64,000 bases of DNA, taken from positions 2,914,001-2,978,000 of the forward strand of contig NC_046679.1 in the NCBI RefSeq assembly GCF_009870125.1, in the 5' to 3' direction. A model generated the notes under the pieces. That model did no database searches, had not been told where the DNA came from, and was given only the letters and a program-made list of their open reading frames with translations. Origin of the DNA: Drosophila pseudoobscura. Its lineage: Eukaryota; Arthropoda; Insecta; Diptera; Drosophilidae. Each line of letters starts with the position of its first letter. Positions within the stretch are counted from its first letter, which is position 1. Below, piece by piece: positions 44,461 through 57,882 of the stretch. A program made the translations under genes and the position numbers.

Positions 44461-46094
44461 CTGGAGCTCTCTTTCCCTGCACTGATTTAGATAAATTGCG
44501 CACGTTTTTTAAGGCAGGGCCTCAGCCTCGCCAGCCTCTCCTCCTGCTGCTGTTGTTATCAAAACAACTTCATCAACGACTCATTGATCTTTTGGTCAGG
44601 TCGGGGCTTATTTCTTATATTTTGCTCTGGTCAGCGCTTAATTGGCCCAGTGATGGCCGTTTGATAGGCCCCATAAGCAGTTTTTAATTAGGACTGGACT
44701 GGCTAGCCCCCGAACAAAGGATGCCGACCAGCTGCAGGCCTGCTCAGAGCCCGGGAATCCACCACTCATAACTCAGTCAGTGGCTGGGGGGGGGGTTGCA
44801 GGGGCCCCTTTGATTTATTTGGGGCATGGCCGAATTAGCATACAATTAGAGCAAATGCTCCATGCGCTATGCCCAATGCGCCATGCGATCCGAGCCTTTG
44901 GTTTATGCAATTTATGAAATATTTATGCCCATGCTCCTCATAGAGATGTATATGCAAGTATCCCCGGCATTATGCAAATTGTTTGCGTTACAATGTAAGT
45001 CTGAATGCGCGCACGCGAGCATCCGTATTGATATTAGCCATAAACCAGCATTCGATGGCCACATAAATATATAGTTTTTCTTTTCGGCGTTTTTTTCCTA
45101 CGATTTTTCTATTATTATTATTTTTGTTGTTTTGTTTTGTTTTGTTACTTTTTTTTGGAAAGTTTACTGCTACACAGCGGGCATTTTGGTGACCGTTAAA
45201 TGCCATTAGCCAGACGATGGCCGAGCGGCATTGGCAGTGGCATTGTTGTTGGCCGCAAGCCGCAGAGGTAGCCGCCACAGCAGCAGAGGAAAATGAAGCA
45301 GGTGCGCAATTGTCAATTTTCCTGCTGCTTGCCAGGGAGCAGGAGATGGAGATGGAAAATAGGCGCAACAAAGAAAACAATCAATGGGGAGGAAAAAACT
45401 CTGTGGATGGCCAGCCACAACGAAGATGCGATACACTTAGAAGAAATGAAGATGAAGATGAAGTAATGATTTGAGAGGACCTGACCATGGAAATAGGCGA
45501 TACGTATATTATTCTTTGAATTAGCTAAAAACTTAAATTTTCTTGGTGAGGCAGGCCAGTCAAATCCAACAAAATAACGAAATTGTGCGTGTGGGAATGT
45601 CGCAACTGCGTGAAACTCAAAATGTAAATAGAAACCCTTACTTTCCACTCTCGTAGAAAATCTATTGATAAACCTAGGTATTAAAAATATTACAATTTCA
45701 ATGTATTGTTTTCCCCTATCTTAACATTATTAAAATATATAAGTTATTGATGGAGGAATGTTGAAGAAGCGAATTTTTCTTTCATCTTAAACTATATCTC
45801 TCCTTTTCTTTCCACTCCTGAGAATGCTCCACAGAAATCTGCAACCATTGTCAAAGCCGTACCCAAAAGATTTTTCCAATATTCTTAAGAGGTAAGTATA
45901 CCAATAACCTCGACCAATAACCAGCCAATTTATCAGGATTCTGTTTGGCTTAGCCAAATGTTGCGATACTCCTTTCAAAGCTTAGGGTATTTCTGCGGCT
46001 CGAGTTGTCTCTTTTTTATATATTTGCTGGCCAGTTTTTCTTTTATCAGTTGCATATCGGCTTGACATAGACATAGTAAGTAGCTTTTGTTGCT

Positions 46095-46170
46095 GTTTTT
46101 CTGCTGCTGCTGCTTCTGCTGCTGCTGCTGCTGCTGGATATTTCTCTGGATGCTGCTGCTGCTGCTGCTG
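46095..46170 (+). repeat. CTG/CAG trinucleotide runs
   Basis: Three neighbouring CTG runs separated by short non-repeat sequence. On the minus strand they would read poly-Gln, but no exon structure surrounds them. Confidence 0.75.
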
Positions 46171-47480
46171 GTGCGGCAGCCGGCTGTGATTATTATGATT
46201 GTCCAGTGAAGCATGGAGGATGGCTGTGTCTGTGGCTGTGGCAATGTCGATGGGGATGCCGGCTTTGGGGTATTGTCATGATTTATGGCCTTTTCCTAGA
46301 GGAGAAGAAATGGCAGAGAGACAGAGAGAGGGAGAGAGAGAGATTTTGGCGCTTGTTCTACGATCTGTAGTTCAGAGATATCTCTATATGTGGCTCATAT
46401 AGGAAACCCGTTCCCCTTTGCGATGCTGGCCAATAATAATAAAAAATAATAATAATTTGCTTGATTTATGATTTGGAGTTTGTGACATCAATTTGGCATG
46501 TGCTGCACAGATATGTATGCAGATTTTTGGAGCCACAATAAAGTAATCTGTTGGATGCTTTAGTTGGTAGCAAGCTCTCACCTAAGTATCTCTGAGATCC
46601 CATGTATACCCAAGCTGTCATTGATATCCCGTCCCTAGCCAATCTTCTTAATTATGGACAAATTCTTTCATGGTAAGCAACAAAAAAACGCTAAACATTG
46701 CGCTTATTGTCTTTGTCAGCTTTCTATGTCAACATGACACTACTCGTATACCGTGCTGCGGATCTGTTGATTTCAGGGAGAGCCGAGAGCAAAAACCCAT
46801 AATAATACTCGTATGCCATAAAAATATCAAATATAATTGCGTGTGTCGCGGCCACTTGAGAAGCTGTCGGGGGGCCTGACCGCTCTCTCGGACAATGCTC
46901 GTTATCGCAATGTCACCGATAAATTCCAATAGCCACAGACCGTAATTTATGTTGACGCAGGCTTATGACGCAAATCGCGAAATGCCAACATTTGATGGGG
47001 GGATGGGGATCTGAGAGACAAATCTATTCGGGTCTGGCCTGGGAGGAGTCTGGAGCAGGTCCCTCTCTGAGGTTGGGCCACTAATTTCCGCTGGATGCTA
47101 ATTAAAAATACCTTTGGCAACATGACTCCAAGCAATTTGCACTGCCATCTGGAACGGGGGGGGGAGGGAGAGACAAGTGCTGGGGCTAGTTCTAGGAAGG
47201 CACATGCTCTGGAGCAGATCGAAGCAGACTAGACCTCGAAGCACACAGACCATTTCGTTATGGTTTAAATGAGCAATTTAACAAGCAGACAGCACTGGCT
47301 GGCTCTGCCACATAATGCGGCAAGGGGCTGCTGCTCCATGTGGAGTAAGAGATCAAAGATAGAAATCTCGGCAAGAAGCGCGGCAGACAGTGGCAAGCAG
47401 GCAAAACACCGACGAGCACCGCTGGCGGCTCCATCGGTTAGGGTTATTGCTTTTTGTTGTCGTCGACTTAATAGCGGCGC

Positions 47481-47511
<31 letters not shown>

Positions 47512-48169
47512 CTTTGCTGTTGTTGCAGTTGCAGTTGCAGCTGTAGCAACTATTGCTGCCACTGCCACTGCCACTGCCACTGCTGCACTTGAAATTGAAT
47601 CTGAGGGAAAATCGTGCACATTCTGAGGCGACACCGAGATGCGGAAACGGCAGCACAACAAGCACAGAAGCCGTTAGTTAAACTGCTGCTCCAGCTCCTG
47701 CCGCCGGCGGCGTCCAGCGGCCAGCATCCGAGTGCAGCTGCATGGATCCCCCAGTCCAAGTCGCAGTCCCAGTTCCTGTCTCCCCAGCCAGTCTCCCTTC
47801 GAAACCCTGCCGCCTGTCATAAAACCTGGCCGGGATATTTTGAGGCATATTAATTATTTCTTTTTTTTCGGCCTTTTGTTGTCGCTGCTGTTGTCGTAGT
47901 CGTCGATGTTGCTGCTGCCTGCTGCCTGCTGCTGCTGATGCTGTTGTTACCCCCAGTTGTTGGTGGTGTTGCCTCGTGAGGATGTGCTTGGGCAGGGCCT
48001 TGCAGCTGCCCGCCAGCGATTTTTTGACAGAGATTTTTTCGCTCGGCCACGGCCCGGATCGGGATCGTGGCCGGCCGCCATAGAGCAAAAAGCAGCAAAA
48101 GCACCAGCAATGAAATTTTTTCGTACATGTTATTGTCCATGTCCCCAGGTTCAGGTCCGCCGTTTGCTG

Positions 48170-48345
48170 TTGTAATACCCGGTATTCGTAGATCGCAAAA
48201 GGCATATTACTTGTAACAGAAGAGTATTGAAGCGGTTCGAATATGGATCCTGAAGGTATTGACATCAAACTCTTCTTTGGGCTTGCAAGCCAATATTCTA
48301 CATCTATATTAGACGGCGCGGCGTCCAATTAACGGGTATCCCATA
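48170..48345. mobile_element. Possible short interspersed element remnant
   Basis: The block begins AATACCCGGTATTCGTAGATCG and ends AACGGGTATCCCATAGTCGA, so its ends carry ATACCCG and CGGGTAT inverted sequence like Helitron-like or MITE elements of Drosophila. The AT-rich interior differs from the GC-rich surroundings. It is not the same family as the full DINE-1 copies here. The assignment is tentative. Confidence 0.35.
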
Positions 48346-49530
48346 GTCGAAATGTCCACTGTATTGTTCCTACTTGTTATATTTGTGGCTCTGGCAAAAG
48401 GCACAGCCAAAGCCAAAGCCAAAGCCACCGCCACCCATGGCGGGTTCAATCGGGTTTCGTTACAGTTTTACTATAAGCTCTACATTGTCTATCTGGTGCG
48501 GAGTGGGATAGCGGTACGGGTACGGGTATGGGTACGGGTATGGGCCCGGGGTACCGGGGTCTCTTAGCGTTTGGCATTTTCAATTTCATGTTTTGTGGCT
48601 GGCCAGTCGTTGCCGTTGCCTTTGCCGTTGCCTGGATTTCTTTGAAGCACGATAAGCATTTCTTTTGAATTCGCTTCGTTGAGGGCGTGTGCGAGCGACT
48701 GTGGCCAAAACGAAACAAAAACAACACAACAAAAAAAAACCCGAAAAAAATCACAGTTACATCAAATTGTTAATTCGTTTCATTTTGCACTGTCTCTGCG
48801 ATTCGGCAACTCTGCGACTCCGGCATCAGGCAATCCTCCGGCTACCGTTGCTCCGGGCCCAGGTCAAATTGAAATAGTGCAGAAAATCAATTGACAACGT
48901 TTTCTGTCGTTTTCGTTGTCGTTGTAGTTGTTGTTGTTGTTGTCGTTGTCGCTGTTCCTGTTGCTGCCGTTGTTTGGTTTGGGCTATTTCCTCTACTTGT
49001 TGCCACCGAATTCGTTCTGGCCTGGATTAAAAAAACCAAACAGAAGAACAACAAAAAAACCGAAAGCATTTCAATTGTCACATTAACGATGGTCGATCTA
49101 TTAGCCAGCCCCTGACACGATGCCTGTCTGGACGGGTTGTCGATTTATTTATAAAGCGGAATGCACTAGATAATCTTGCATATCATTCAGGCGGTCTGCA
49201 AGGTTAACCAAGGTATGACAAAAGTATTATATTGAGAAATCTAATTTTGTTCCAATATGAACTCTATTTGCATAATCATTCGAATACGGCATCGAATACG
49301 AACCATATTTCGGGAGGATATATGTATTTTCTGTTCACAGGCAGACGGTAGAGTGCACTTTCTACAGCCCTCCTTTCCTGGAAATTAGCGTACTCAATCA
49401 GTCAGCTCCATAGGCTCCACAGGCGGAGAGATGCCGCTTTTCCCATGACTGACACACAGCTCGCCCACTCTGGCCACCGTTTTGGCCATGAAAGTTTCTG
49501 CGTTGTCTTAGCTACAATATTTTTGTTTTT

Positions 49531-50678
49531 TTATACCCGATACTCAAAATGAGTATTGGGGTATATTAGATTTGTGGTGAAAGTGGATGTGTGTAACGTC
49601 CAGAAGGAATCGTTTCCGACCCTATAAAGTATATATATTCTTGATCAGCATCAATAGCCGAGTCGATTGAGCCATGTCTGTCTGTCCGTCTGTCCGTCCG
49701 TCCGTCTGTCCGTCTGTCCGTCTGTCCGTCTGTCCGTCTGTCCGTCTGTCCGTCCCCTTCAGCGCCTAATGCTCAAAGACTATAAGAGCTAGAGCAACGA
49801 TGTTTTGGATCCAGACTTCTGTGATATGTCACTGCTCCAAAAATATTTCAAAACTTTGCCCCGCCCACTTCCGCCCCCACAAAGGGCGAAAATCTGTGGC
49901 ATCCACAATTTTGACGATACGAGAAAACTAAAAACGCAGAATCGTAGAAGATGACTATATCTTCTAGAGTGCAAAATCTGAACCAGATCGTATAATTATT
50001 ACAGCCAGAATCACGAAAACAATTTCACTCTTTCTCGCTCTGTCTCACTCTAACACACAGGTTTCATGGTCGGTTTTGCCAATTGTAAAATATGAGTTCA
50101 AGGATCTCAGAACCTATAAAAGCCAGAGCAACCAAATTTGGTATCCACACTCCTGTGATATCGGACCTTGACCGTTTCCTGTCCAAATTTCGCCACACCC
50201 CCTTCCGCCCCCGCAAAGGACGAAAATCTGAGGCAACCACAAATCTCAGAGACTATTAAGGCTAGAGTAACCAAATTTGGTACACACACTCCTTTAAGAT
50301 GTCACTATAAAACGTATATCTCAGAATTTCGCCCCACCCCCTTCCGCCCCCACAAAGGACGAAAATCTGTTGCATCCACAATATTGCAGATTTGAGAAAA
50401 CTAAAAACGCAGAATCATAAATAATGACCATATCTATTAGATTGCTGAATCTGGATCAGATCAGATCATTTTTATAGCCAAAAGGAACAAATCAATTTGC
50501 AGTAGCTACGCAGCGCCCGACGTCACGCTCAGACTGATTTTCTGTCTCTCTCGCACGCACTCTTTGTCGTGTCGTTAAATATTAGCGGCGTCTGCCGGAG
50601 GAGAGCCATACTGACTTAGTATCGGGTATAACCGTAGAGTTGCGGTGTCCGCAGCAACTCACAACGTTCCCCCTCGTT
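49531..50678 (+). mobile_element. DINE-1/INE-1-like Helitron-associated element, full copy B
   Basis: About 1.15 kb, with the same orientation and layout as copy A. ATACCCGATACT is at 49533-49544 and its inverted partner at 50618-50629. The CTGTCTGTCCGT core lies at about 49675-49756. The hairpin arms are 50637-50645 and 50649-50660, and the CAACGTTCCCCCTCG end follows. By eye only a few percent of positions differ from copy A, apart from the core length. A CGACGTCACG stretch near 50518 is present here and in the reverse copy at 11.7 kb but altered in copy A. Confidence 0.93.
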
Positions 50679-53600
50679 TTTTTTTTATCTCCTGCCGTTG
50701 ACTAAATTATGAGCTAGTAAATTTTCCCGTTGACTAAATGGTGGCCAGGCAGATGTGCCACGAAATTTTCACATAAATAAAGACGAGCGGTGGCTGCCAC
50801 AGAGAGGCAGAGAGAGAGAGAAAGCAAGGCAGTGGATGGGTGATGGCAAGCCACCAACGAACCACCAAGGCAACGCCAACCCATCCACCCACCCACAGAC
50901 TGTTTTAATTAAGCCGCCATGCAAATGAGCCTCAACTGGTTTTTGTTGGTGTTTTTTTTTCGGTTTTTGTCCAGGATGGGGATCCAGGTTGGGGGCGTCT
51001 CTAGATCGGACTCGGCTGTGCGATTAATTGCGCTGAAATTGGCGCGGAATTTCCATGCAAATGCGGGACAAGTGAAAGCCGCCGCCGCCGCATCCACAGC
51101 CGGTGGCTTCTTTATTTCCCCAGATACCGATCAGATTCGGTGGAGTGGAGACCCACTGCATCTGCATCTGCATCGCCATCTCCATCCATAGGAGCGTTGG
51201 CAGGGCCCCTGCTTCAGTCGGGCCCAGCAAATCACTTAACAATCAATAGCAGCCACCACAACGACAATCTGCGACACTTTTCCAAACTCGTTTCCCAACA
51301 AGATGTTGATGTGGGACTGGGCCAGAGCCAGAGCCAGAGCTCTGGTCTCTTCTGGCTGCCTTGCCGGTGAACGCGTTAGATTAATTTCCAAAGGCTGTCA
51401 TTAAAATTCCAGCGCAATGCAATTTATATGCCACACACATGCGGCAATGGCTTAGGCCAGGTCTCGGGCATCAGGCAATTTTTAATAAAAACAGCTTCAT
51501 ATTTATGATATCAGAATATGGCTAAGAAAAACCGAACCAGCCTTCCACCGGGTACCACGCGCCGCTCGTTAGCCCCAAACGACTCATAGATGTTTTGGCC
51601 GTTTCGTTGGTTAGAGGATAGGAGGGGTCCCTGCTCCACAGACAACATCATCATCAACGAACGAACGAACGAACGAACGGAACGGTCCGTACTGTTGAAA
51701 TTTGCATGACAAACTCAAACTCATCCATCAATCATATCGTGGAGCAAAACTGCAGTTCGAGTTTCAGTTGCAGTTGCATTTTCCAGTTGGGGGGCAGGGG
51801 GAAACTCGTTAGGACCCCTTCCTTGGCAGGCAAAACAATTTCACTTTTAATTACATATAGTCGTTCGTACGCGATGCTAATCCCTCAAGCCGATTTTATA
51901 TAATGCATTGACAGCGGGCGATGGCTGTAGAAAGAGAGAGGGAACCGCACAGATTAGAGATGAGAACGGGTCGGGATATTCCACGAGCTTGCACCAATGT
52001 CGTGAGTACCCATCAAAGAAAAATAAGTAACTACTCTAAAATAATGCTTCAAACTAAAAACAGTTGTTCCTGCCTCGTGAAAAGTGTATTTCAAGACTTA
52101 AAAGCCCATCTCCAAAGCCGATCAAGTGAGTGAGTGAGCGAGAGAGAGGGAGGGAGGCTGAGGAAAACTCCGCTTAACGCAAATTTTCACTTGTCTTCTG
52201 CATAATTTAGACAAGCTGAATGGTTTGAGAGATGACTGGGGTCTGGGGCCTGGGGCCTGGACACGGGCGGCGCCGTAAAATCAATTTACAGCCACGCACT
52301 CCGCGTTATCACAGTGCGTGAGAGAGTGACAGAGAGAGAGGGAGCTGCGTGCTGGACTGCAGGACGGGGGGATGGTGCGTAGCGCCACCTGTCGTCGCTC
52401 GTTAGCGTCATCGTAAATAATTTTCCTCTTCTTCTTTTGGTCAGTGTTTAGCTTAAGATTTTCCATTTTCCATTAATATTTGTTGTTTGAGTGAGCATTG
52501 CATTGCATTGCAAAATCTATGCAAATTTATGACTGTCAGCAGATCACGGACTCTGGCTTCAGCCTGGGCTTCCTTCGGCCTTAGCATCGGTGCTGAGGCT
52601 GGGGCTGAGAGGCTGTGGCAACGTTTCCTTGTTGCCGCTTTGGGTCTGCTTTGTTGCAAGTGATAACGAAATGACCATAATGGCCATTAGGAGCAGTTGG
52701 CTGGGTGCCTTTTGTTGCTGCACACGAACCACAGCAACAGCAACTGCCAGAGCAACAGCAACAGGCAAAACCATGTCCATGTCCAAGTCCAGGCCCGCTG
52801 TGCCACGAAATGCATTTTCTGTATTTCTCTATTTCCCAAAACGAGAGACAAAAACCTGCAGAGAGACAAAAACAAACAAAAAATAATTGTAAATCGCTAG
52901 ATTTATGACCAAAAACATAGCCACGAATTATGACGCCGGCCACAGGTGGAAATCGCATGCTGATTTCAACTTGATTTGCTTGCCATATAATTGCAAATTG
53001 TATTTGTTTAAACACGTATCCTATACGAAGTACGTATGAACATACATATGTGCACTCGTACACGTTTATGTATGTATGTACGTGTATGTATGTTTGGTTT
53101 GCTCTGGGGTCCCATGAGTACCACGAAATTGGCGTCCAGCCAACATCGAGCGTCGCATGTTGTTTATGTGTGTCCACAGATCTTTTGTTGCTGCCCCTGC
53201 TGCACGCCCACGCCACAGCACACTCCAACATGGGTCCGATCCCCGGCCCCCTCTCCCCTACTCTGGGACGGGACAGCTTTGAATGATTGCTTGACGTGTT
53301 TCCTTTGGGGCACCACGTCCCATCCAGCATCATCTCTTTGCTTCGGCATCAAGTGTGTGCTGTTAACAAATTATTTTTTATTAATTTCAGAGTTGTCTGT
53401 TTTGTAAAGAAATAATCAAGTCAGGCAGTAATTGCAATTGCCTAAGTAGCGCCTATAAACGGAGTCTTTTGCCTTTTGGCTTATATGCTTACGAGGGAGG
53501 ATGTGGGTTTCCTTGCAATAAGGTTGGAAATTTACTCGCAAGTCGTGTGGTTTGTTTATGATCTTTTTCCGTTTATGGCACACAACTAAGAGAAAAGCGG

Positions 53601-56600
53601 AACAATAAAATGAAACACCCCCAATTCGAAATGAAATATTCGGGGTGCATAGGTAACCCAATCTAAGCAATCCTCTGGCACCTCTCGCACCTCAGTAGTA
53701 ATTACATGTCGTACCATTCCTTTGATAGCTCTCGAAAGTCTTCATAAATTAACCAGACCGGAAAAAAAAACAAGAACCGTCTTCGAATTATGATTGGATT
53801 CAGCTTCCGCATAACGAACTGCAGCTGCGATCACTATGGAGAAGTAGGAGCATCCAATTTCGCCTCGGGGGCATTTGCCACGTGCGTGCTCCATTTCTTT
53901 CTGCTCCTTGCATCGTTTTTCGCTTACTTTTCTGGTGGTTTTTTCGTTGGCCAAAAGGTGCCAATGTGGCAAATGTTTTGTGCTTAACATTTTTATGGCT
54001 GCCATAAGTTGGCTAGAATGTGGTAAATGCTGCAGGCGCTGTTGCCACTGGCCAGGAGCAGGGCAGGCGACTGACCACAGGCCAAAACCGAACCTAAACC
54101 GAACCTAACCGGACCGGATCGTGTCTTGACATTTGAGGTATCGGTTTCATTAGCGAAATGTTTCCGTAAGAATGCCAAAAGGTCGCAATTGATGCCATTT
54201 ACAAGGCGATTGCCAGGCCATGGCTATGGCCATGGCCATATACTCGTATGTGTTTTTCAATGGCCAAGAGGTAGCCAGAAGCTGGAGATGCTACTCGTTG
54301 CACTCATGCTGTAGGATTCATTATATTTGGTGTATTAAGTTTCGCAGCTCTTATCTGGCATCGCAGGCGATTTGTTTGGAAGCCGGAGCTCAATAAATTT
54401 ATCAAATTGAAAAATGTGTAATCGAAATCAAATCAAAGCGCCTCTACGGTCCAGTCCGGTTGGTATTGGGATTGGGATTGGGGTTTGGTTTTGGTCTTAG
54501 AGGAGTGTGTGTTGATTTTTTTATGGAATTGTGGGGGGAACAATTCGCCAAATCGCTTTGCAATCAACTCTCAGCCCAGCCCAAGTTCCAATCCCAGTTC
54601 CAATCCCAGTTCCAGTGCCAGTCTCGAGCCCAGGCTCCTCCCCTAACACTGCCTCTATCCAGGCAGGGTATCGCATACAAACGACTTGTGACAAAATGAC
54701 GAAATTTATGCTTCATTTTTGTATCGGCAAAGTGCAAACCGTTGCAGGGGGCACGGCACGGAGCGGCACGGCGGCACGGCTGCGGCTGGCAGTCTGTCAG
54801 CAACAAATGCAAAGCGCCAAAAACTGCGACACTTTGTATAAATTGTGTTGAAAACAGCAGTGGCAGCAGAGGCAGTGGCAGTGGCGGTGGCAGCTTCGAG
54901 CCAGCTCCAGTCTGTCCGAGACAATTTTGGGCTGAAGCTAGGCTAAGGCTGGAGCGGATCGGAGCAGATCGGCGCTGGCCACACCCCCTCGGGCGAATGC
55001 AACAAATTATTGTCATCAATTTTTAGATGCAAAGCTTGAGGAGTGACATTTATTGAAGCATGGCTGGAACAGTGGGCCCCTGGCCAGTCCAGCACGGTCC
55101 AGTACAGTCCAGGACGTGATTGCTCCACATTGTAGGCTGAGGCTGAGGCTGGCTGGCTGGCTGGCTGGCTGGCTAGCTGGTTGGTAATGTTGATGATGAT
55201 TATAGGCACGGCTCGGTCGGGTCCTGGTCTGTTAGGAATGACACGTTCCACCACTGTGGCTGCGGTTGCTGATTGCTAGGAAACGATGGCAACAAGTGGC
55301 CATCGGCTGTCCATCCACTTAAATGAGTTTCTTTGCTTTTGTTACTTTTTTTGTTTGTCTCCTTTTGCTGTTGCTTTGGTTTCTTTTATTTTTGGGGGAG
55401 CTTTTTCCGTTTCTGGCGGCTGCCGCTTCATTAGTAGAGACCAGCAGCAGCCCCCCAAAAAGTAAAAGCCAAAAAAATTATGACCATATTTGTGGTAAAT
55501 TATGAGACCCTTTCATAAATCAGGCAGCTCTGGACTGGAGCTCTGGGTCTCTATGCGACGACCTAGCGAAAAATGTACTAGATTATGGCTGGACTATGGT
55601 TAGTGTGGCACCATTAGCCAGGTACCAGGCACCAGGCACCAGGCACCGGGCATCGGCCCGGCCGTAGAAACACTCACAAATGGTCAGAGCGGCAGTGGAA
55701 ATTTACATTGTGCCGCCTGCCGCCGCATGATGCATGGACCTGGACAATTGCAAGTGCTCGACTTACTTTAAACTGTGCCATTTATCATATACAAAAATAT
55801 TTTGTCAGTCCGTTTTTGGCCTTTTGCCATTTTCACCATTTTCTATTTGGTCATCTTTCGCTTTTCAATGAGACCAGGTCCCAGGTCCGGCCTCATTGTT
55901 GTTCCCCCAAAAAAGACTACCGTTTTTGGTGGCATGCAACGCTTGTCTGGGGAGGAGCTGGAGCGTATGCCATGGCTCGTGCATGTCTCGTGGCCAGCAG
56001 CACCAGCACCAGCACCAACTGGACAACAAAAGCCCCCGAAGCAGTCGGATGTACGATCACTTGCGGCATTACGAGTTCGAGTTGTGGCTTTCCTCCGCAC
56101 TTCACTCCACATCTCATATACTCGTATGTATACGTTACTTACCTGCGGCATGCGCAGATCTCTATGCCAAACGAATGGAACGGGGCCTCCATGACATTTG
56201 GTTATGATCGCCAGGAAGTTTTAATGCTCAGAAATCCATACTCGGGTGTAAGGATCTAAGGATCTCTTCTAAATATCAGGCGGATGGATAGATGTGTAAA
56301 GAACCAAAACTTCTCGGTGTTTTGAAAGTAATGTTCTGAAAGCAGCCAATATTTTCAGTTTTGTTTATGGGCTTTCGAATGGAGTTTCAGGATTGCAAAA
56401 GATTCGCTCTATAAGAATCCGCTCGAGCACTCATGAACTCTGGAGGCTCAATTCTCAGTAAATTGTCATCTCGTACGCAACCCAGCCAATTAAAGACTCT
56501 ACGTGACCTCCAGCCGAAACCAAACTGGAGATAAAAACTGATGAAAACAAGAAAAGAAGGAAGACCAACCAGAGAAGACCCCGACAAGATTTGCGGCCCT

Positions 56601-57823
56601 GCCATGTAAAGCTCTCCACGCTGCCACTCTTTTTGTGCTCGACCCGAGAGATACTCTCGGTATGTGCAGCTAATTGACCGTCCAAGGCGGCTCCAGACGA
56701 TGATGCACTTCATAAAAAAATAAATACAAAAATACCAAAATAAAAAGAAACGGAGGACAAAGCGAGGCAGCCAGAAAAAGAGGGAGCGAGCGAGTGAGAA
56801 TCATTCAAGTGGCGGGGCATTACGTCAACGTCAACTCAATTTGGCAGACGACACACACGGGGCAGGGGGCAGGGGGCAGAGTCTACGAATGGGAAACTGT
56901 GGAGTCTGAGTCTGTGGCCGGGTCAAGTGCTGACGCATCTGCCAAATCGAGTGGAGTGCAGCAAAAGTTACAAGTGCTTGAAAAATATATACAATATGTA
57001 CTCGTATAATGAGCAATGTGGCTGCCGCTCCTCATTAAGAGTGATCCATCGGTGCAACCAGATTTCTGCATCATTTCAGTTATGGCTGCGATGCGTTCCG
57101 CAATTATTTTTTATTTTCTTAATTCAATTTAAGTTTCATACATCTTTTTTTTTGGAGCTGTGGCAGCTTGTCGAGATCTCTTTATGGCAAAAGAAGTATG
57201 ATCTGCAGATTATAAGATGTGTTTCCATTTAATGAGGAAACAACGGTGCTGTGCTGAAGGGAAATTCTTCAAGACTTGCAAAGTAATTCTTTCTTTGCCA
57301 TTTTACACTTCAGTTTTATCACTTTCTTTGAACATATGGTCTAGTTAATGTTATAGCAATCTAATGGTCAGATATGATATCTATTTCTTTGTTAAATAAA
57401 CAACTGATGGAACTCTGAATACACTCAGAGAAAAAAGAGCTAAATCATACTCAAAGTATCTATACAGTGGATAGACATAGATAACGTGTTGGGTTAATTC
57501 CATCAAGGGTATTCTTTTTGCTGCTTAAGCAAGTAAGATGGGGGTGGGTGGATTGTCACCTAGTGTATATACGTATGTATTGTTGTGTTGTGTTTCTTCT
57601 TACTATAAACTTCTTTCCTGAGTAAAGTTCTTTGATAAATAAACAACTCTGAATACTGATTCATTTAACAGTTTACTCGCTAATGTGTGTATATATGCAA
57701 GTGCCGTTGTAGCCAACAGTTTGCGAGTTTGCCAGTTGGCAAAATTCGAAGAAAGTCAGCAAAACTCCCATAACAGATAACTGAATAATGAACAGACCAT
57801 ATTATTCATAGTAAGTGTTCGGC
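50679..57823. other. Gene-free interval upstream of the CAP gene
   Basis: No supported exon. The longest frames (for example 52581-53333 on the minus strand and 55708-56259 on the plus strand) are Cys-, Ser- or Gln-rich shadows of simple sequence without splice sites or domains. Repeats include GAAC units (about 51657-51680), TATG units (about 53065-53092) and GGCT units (about 55139-55173). Confidence 0.5.
55139..55173 (+). repeat. GGCT/GGCTGA tandem repeat
   Basis: GGCTGA units pass into seven or so GGCT units, a short tandem repeat in non-coding DNA. Confidence 0.75.
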
Positions 57824-57858
57824 TATAAAAGCCAGCCGTCCAGCGGAGGGATTCCCAG
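57824..57858 (+). promoter_or_regulatory. Core promoter of the CAP gene
   Basis: TATAAAA lies at 57824-57830 in the context CGGCTATAAAAGCCAGC. An initiator-like CCAGTT follows with its A about 32 nt downstream, and the start codon is at 57883. Confidence 0.7.
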
Positions 57859-57882
57859 TTGTCTACAAGTTCTCCAACCAAG

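Larger units (their letters stand above)
43549..49530. other. Gene-free interval rich in microsatellites
   Basis: No supported exon. Features are a GA tract (about 44428-44460), CTG/CAG runs (about 46095-46170 and 47485-47520), a CCACTG hexamer run (about 47555-47582), a GTACGGGTATGG-type run (about 48513-48545) and a GTTGTC run (about 48918-48955). Frames through these give poly-Ser, poly-Gln or poly-Ala on one strand or the other without splice or domain support. Confidence 0.5.

Noticed and set aside
48230-48250. GGTTCGAAT box suggesting a tRNA
   Set aside because: No acceptor stem, A box or cloverleaf can be drawn around it.
47678-48328. 216-residue minus-strand open frame
   Set aside because: Runs through CTG/CAG and GTC repeats and across a repeat remnant; poly-Gln-like composition only.
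48352-48567. Signal-peptide-like frame (MSTVLFLLVIFVALAKG...)
   Set aside because: After the hydrophobic start it becomes AKAKAKAT and VRVRVWV from tandem repeats; no TATA box or conserved end.
52581-53333. 250-residue minus-strand open frame
   Set aside because: Composition is dominated by Cys, Gly and Ser runs from simple repeats, with no splice sites, domain or promoter.
55708-56259. 183-residue plus-strand open frame
   Set aside because: Several overlapping frames on both strands have similar length here, and none shows a domain or gene structure.
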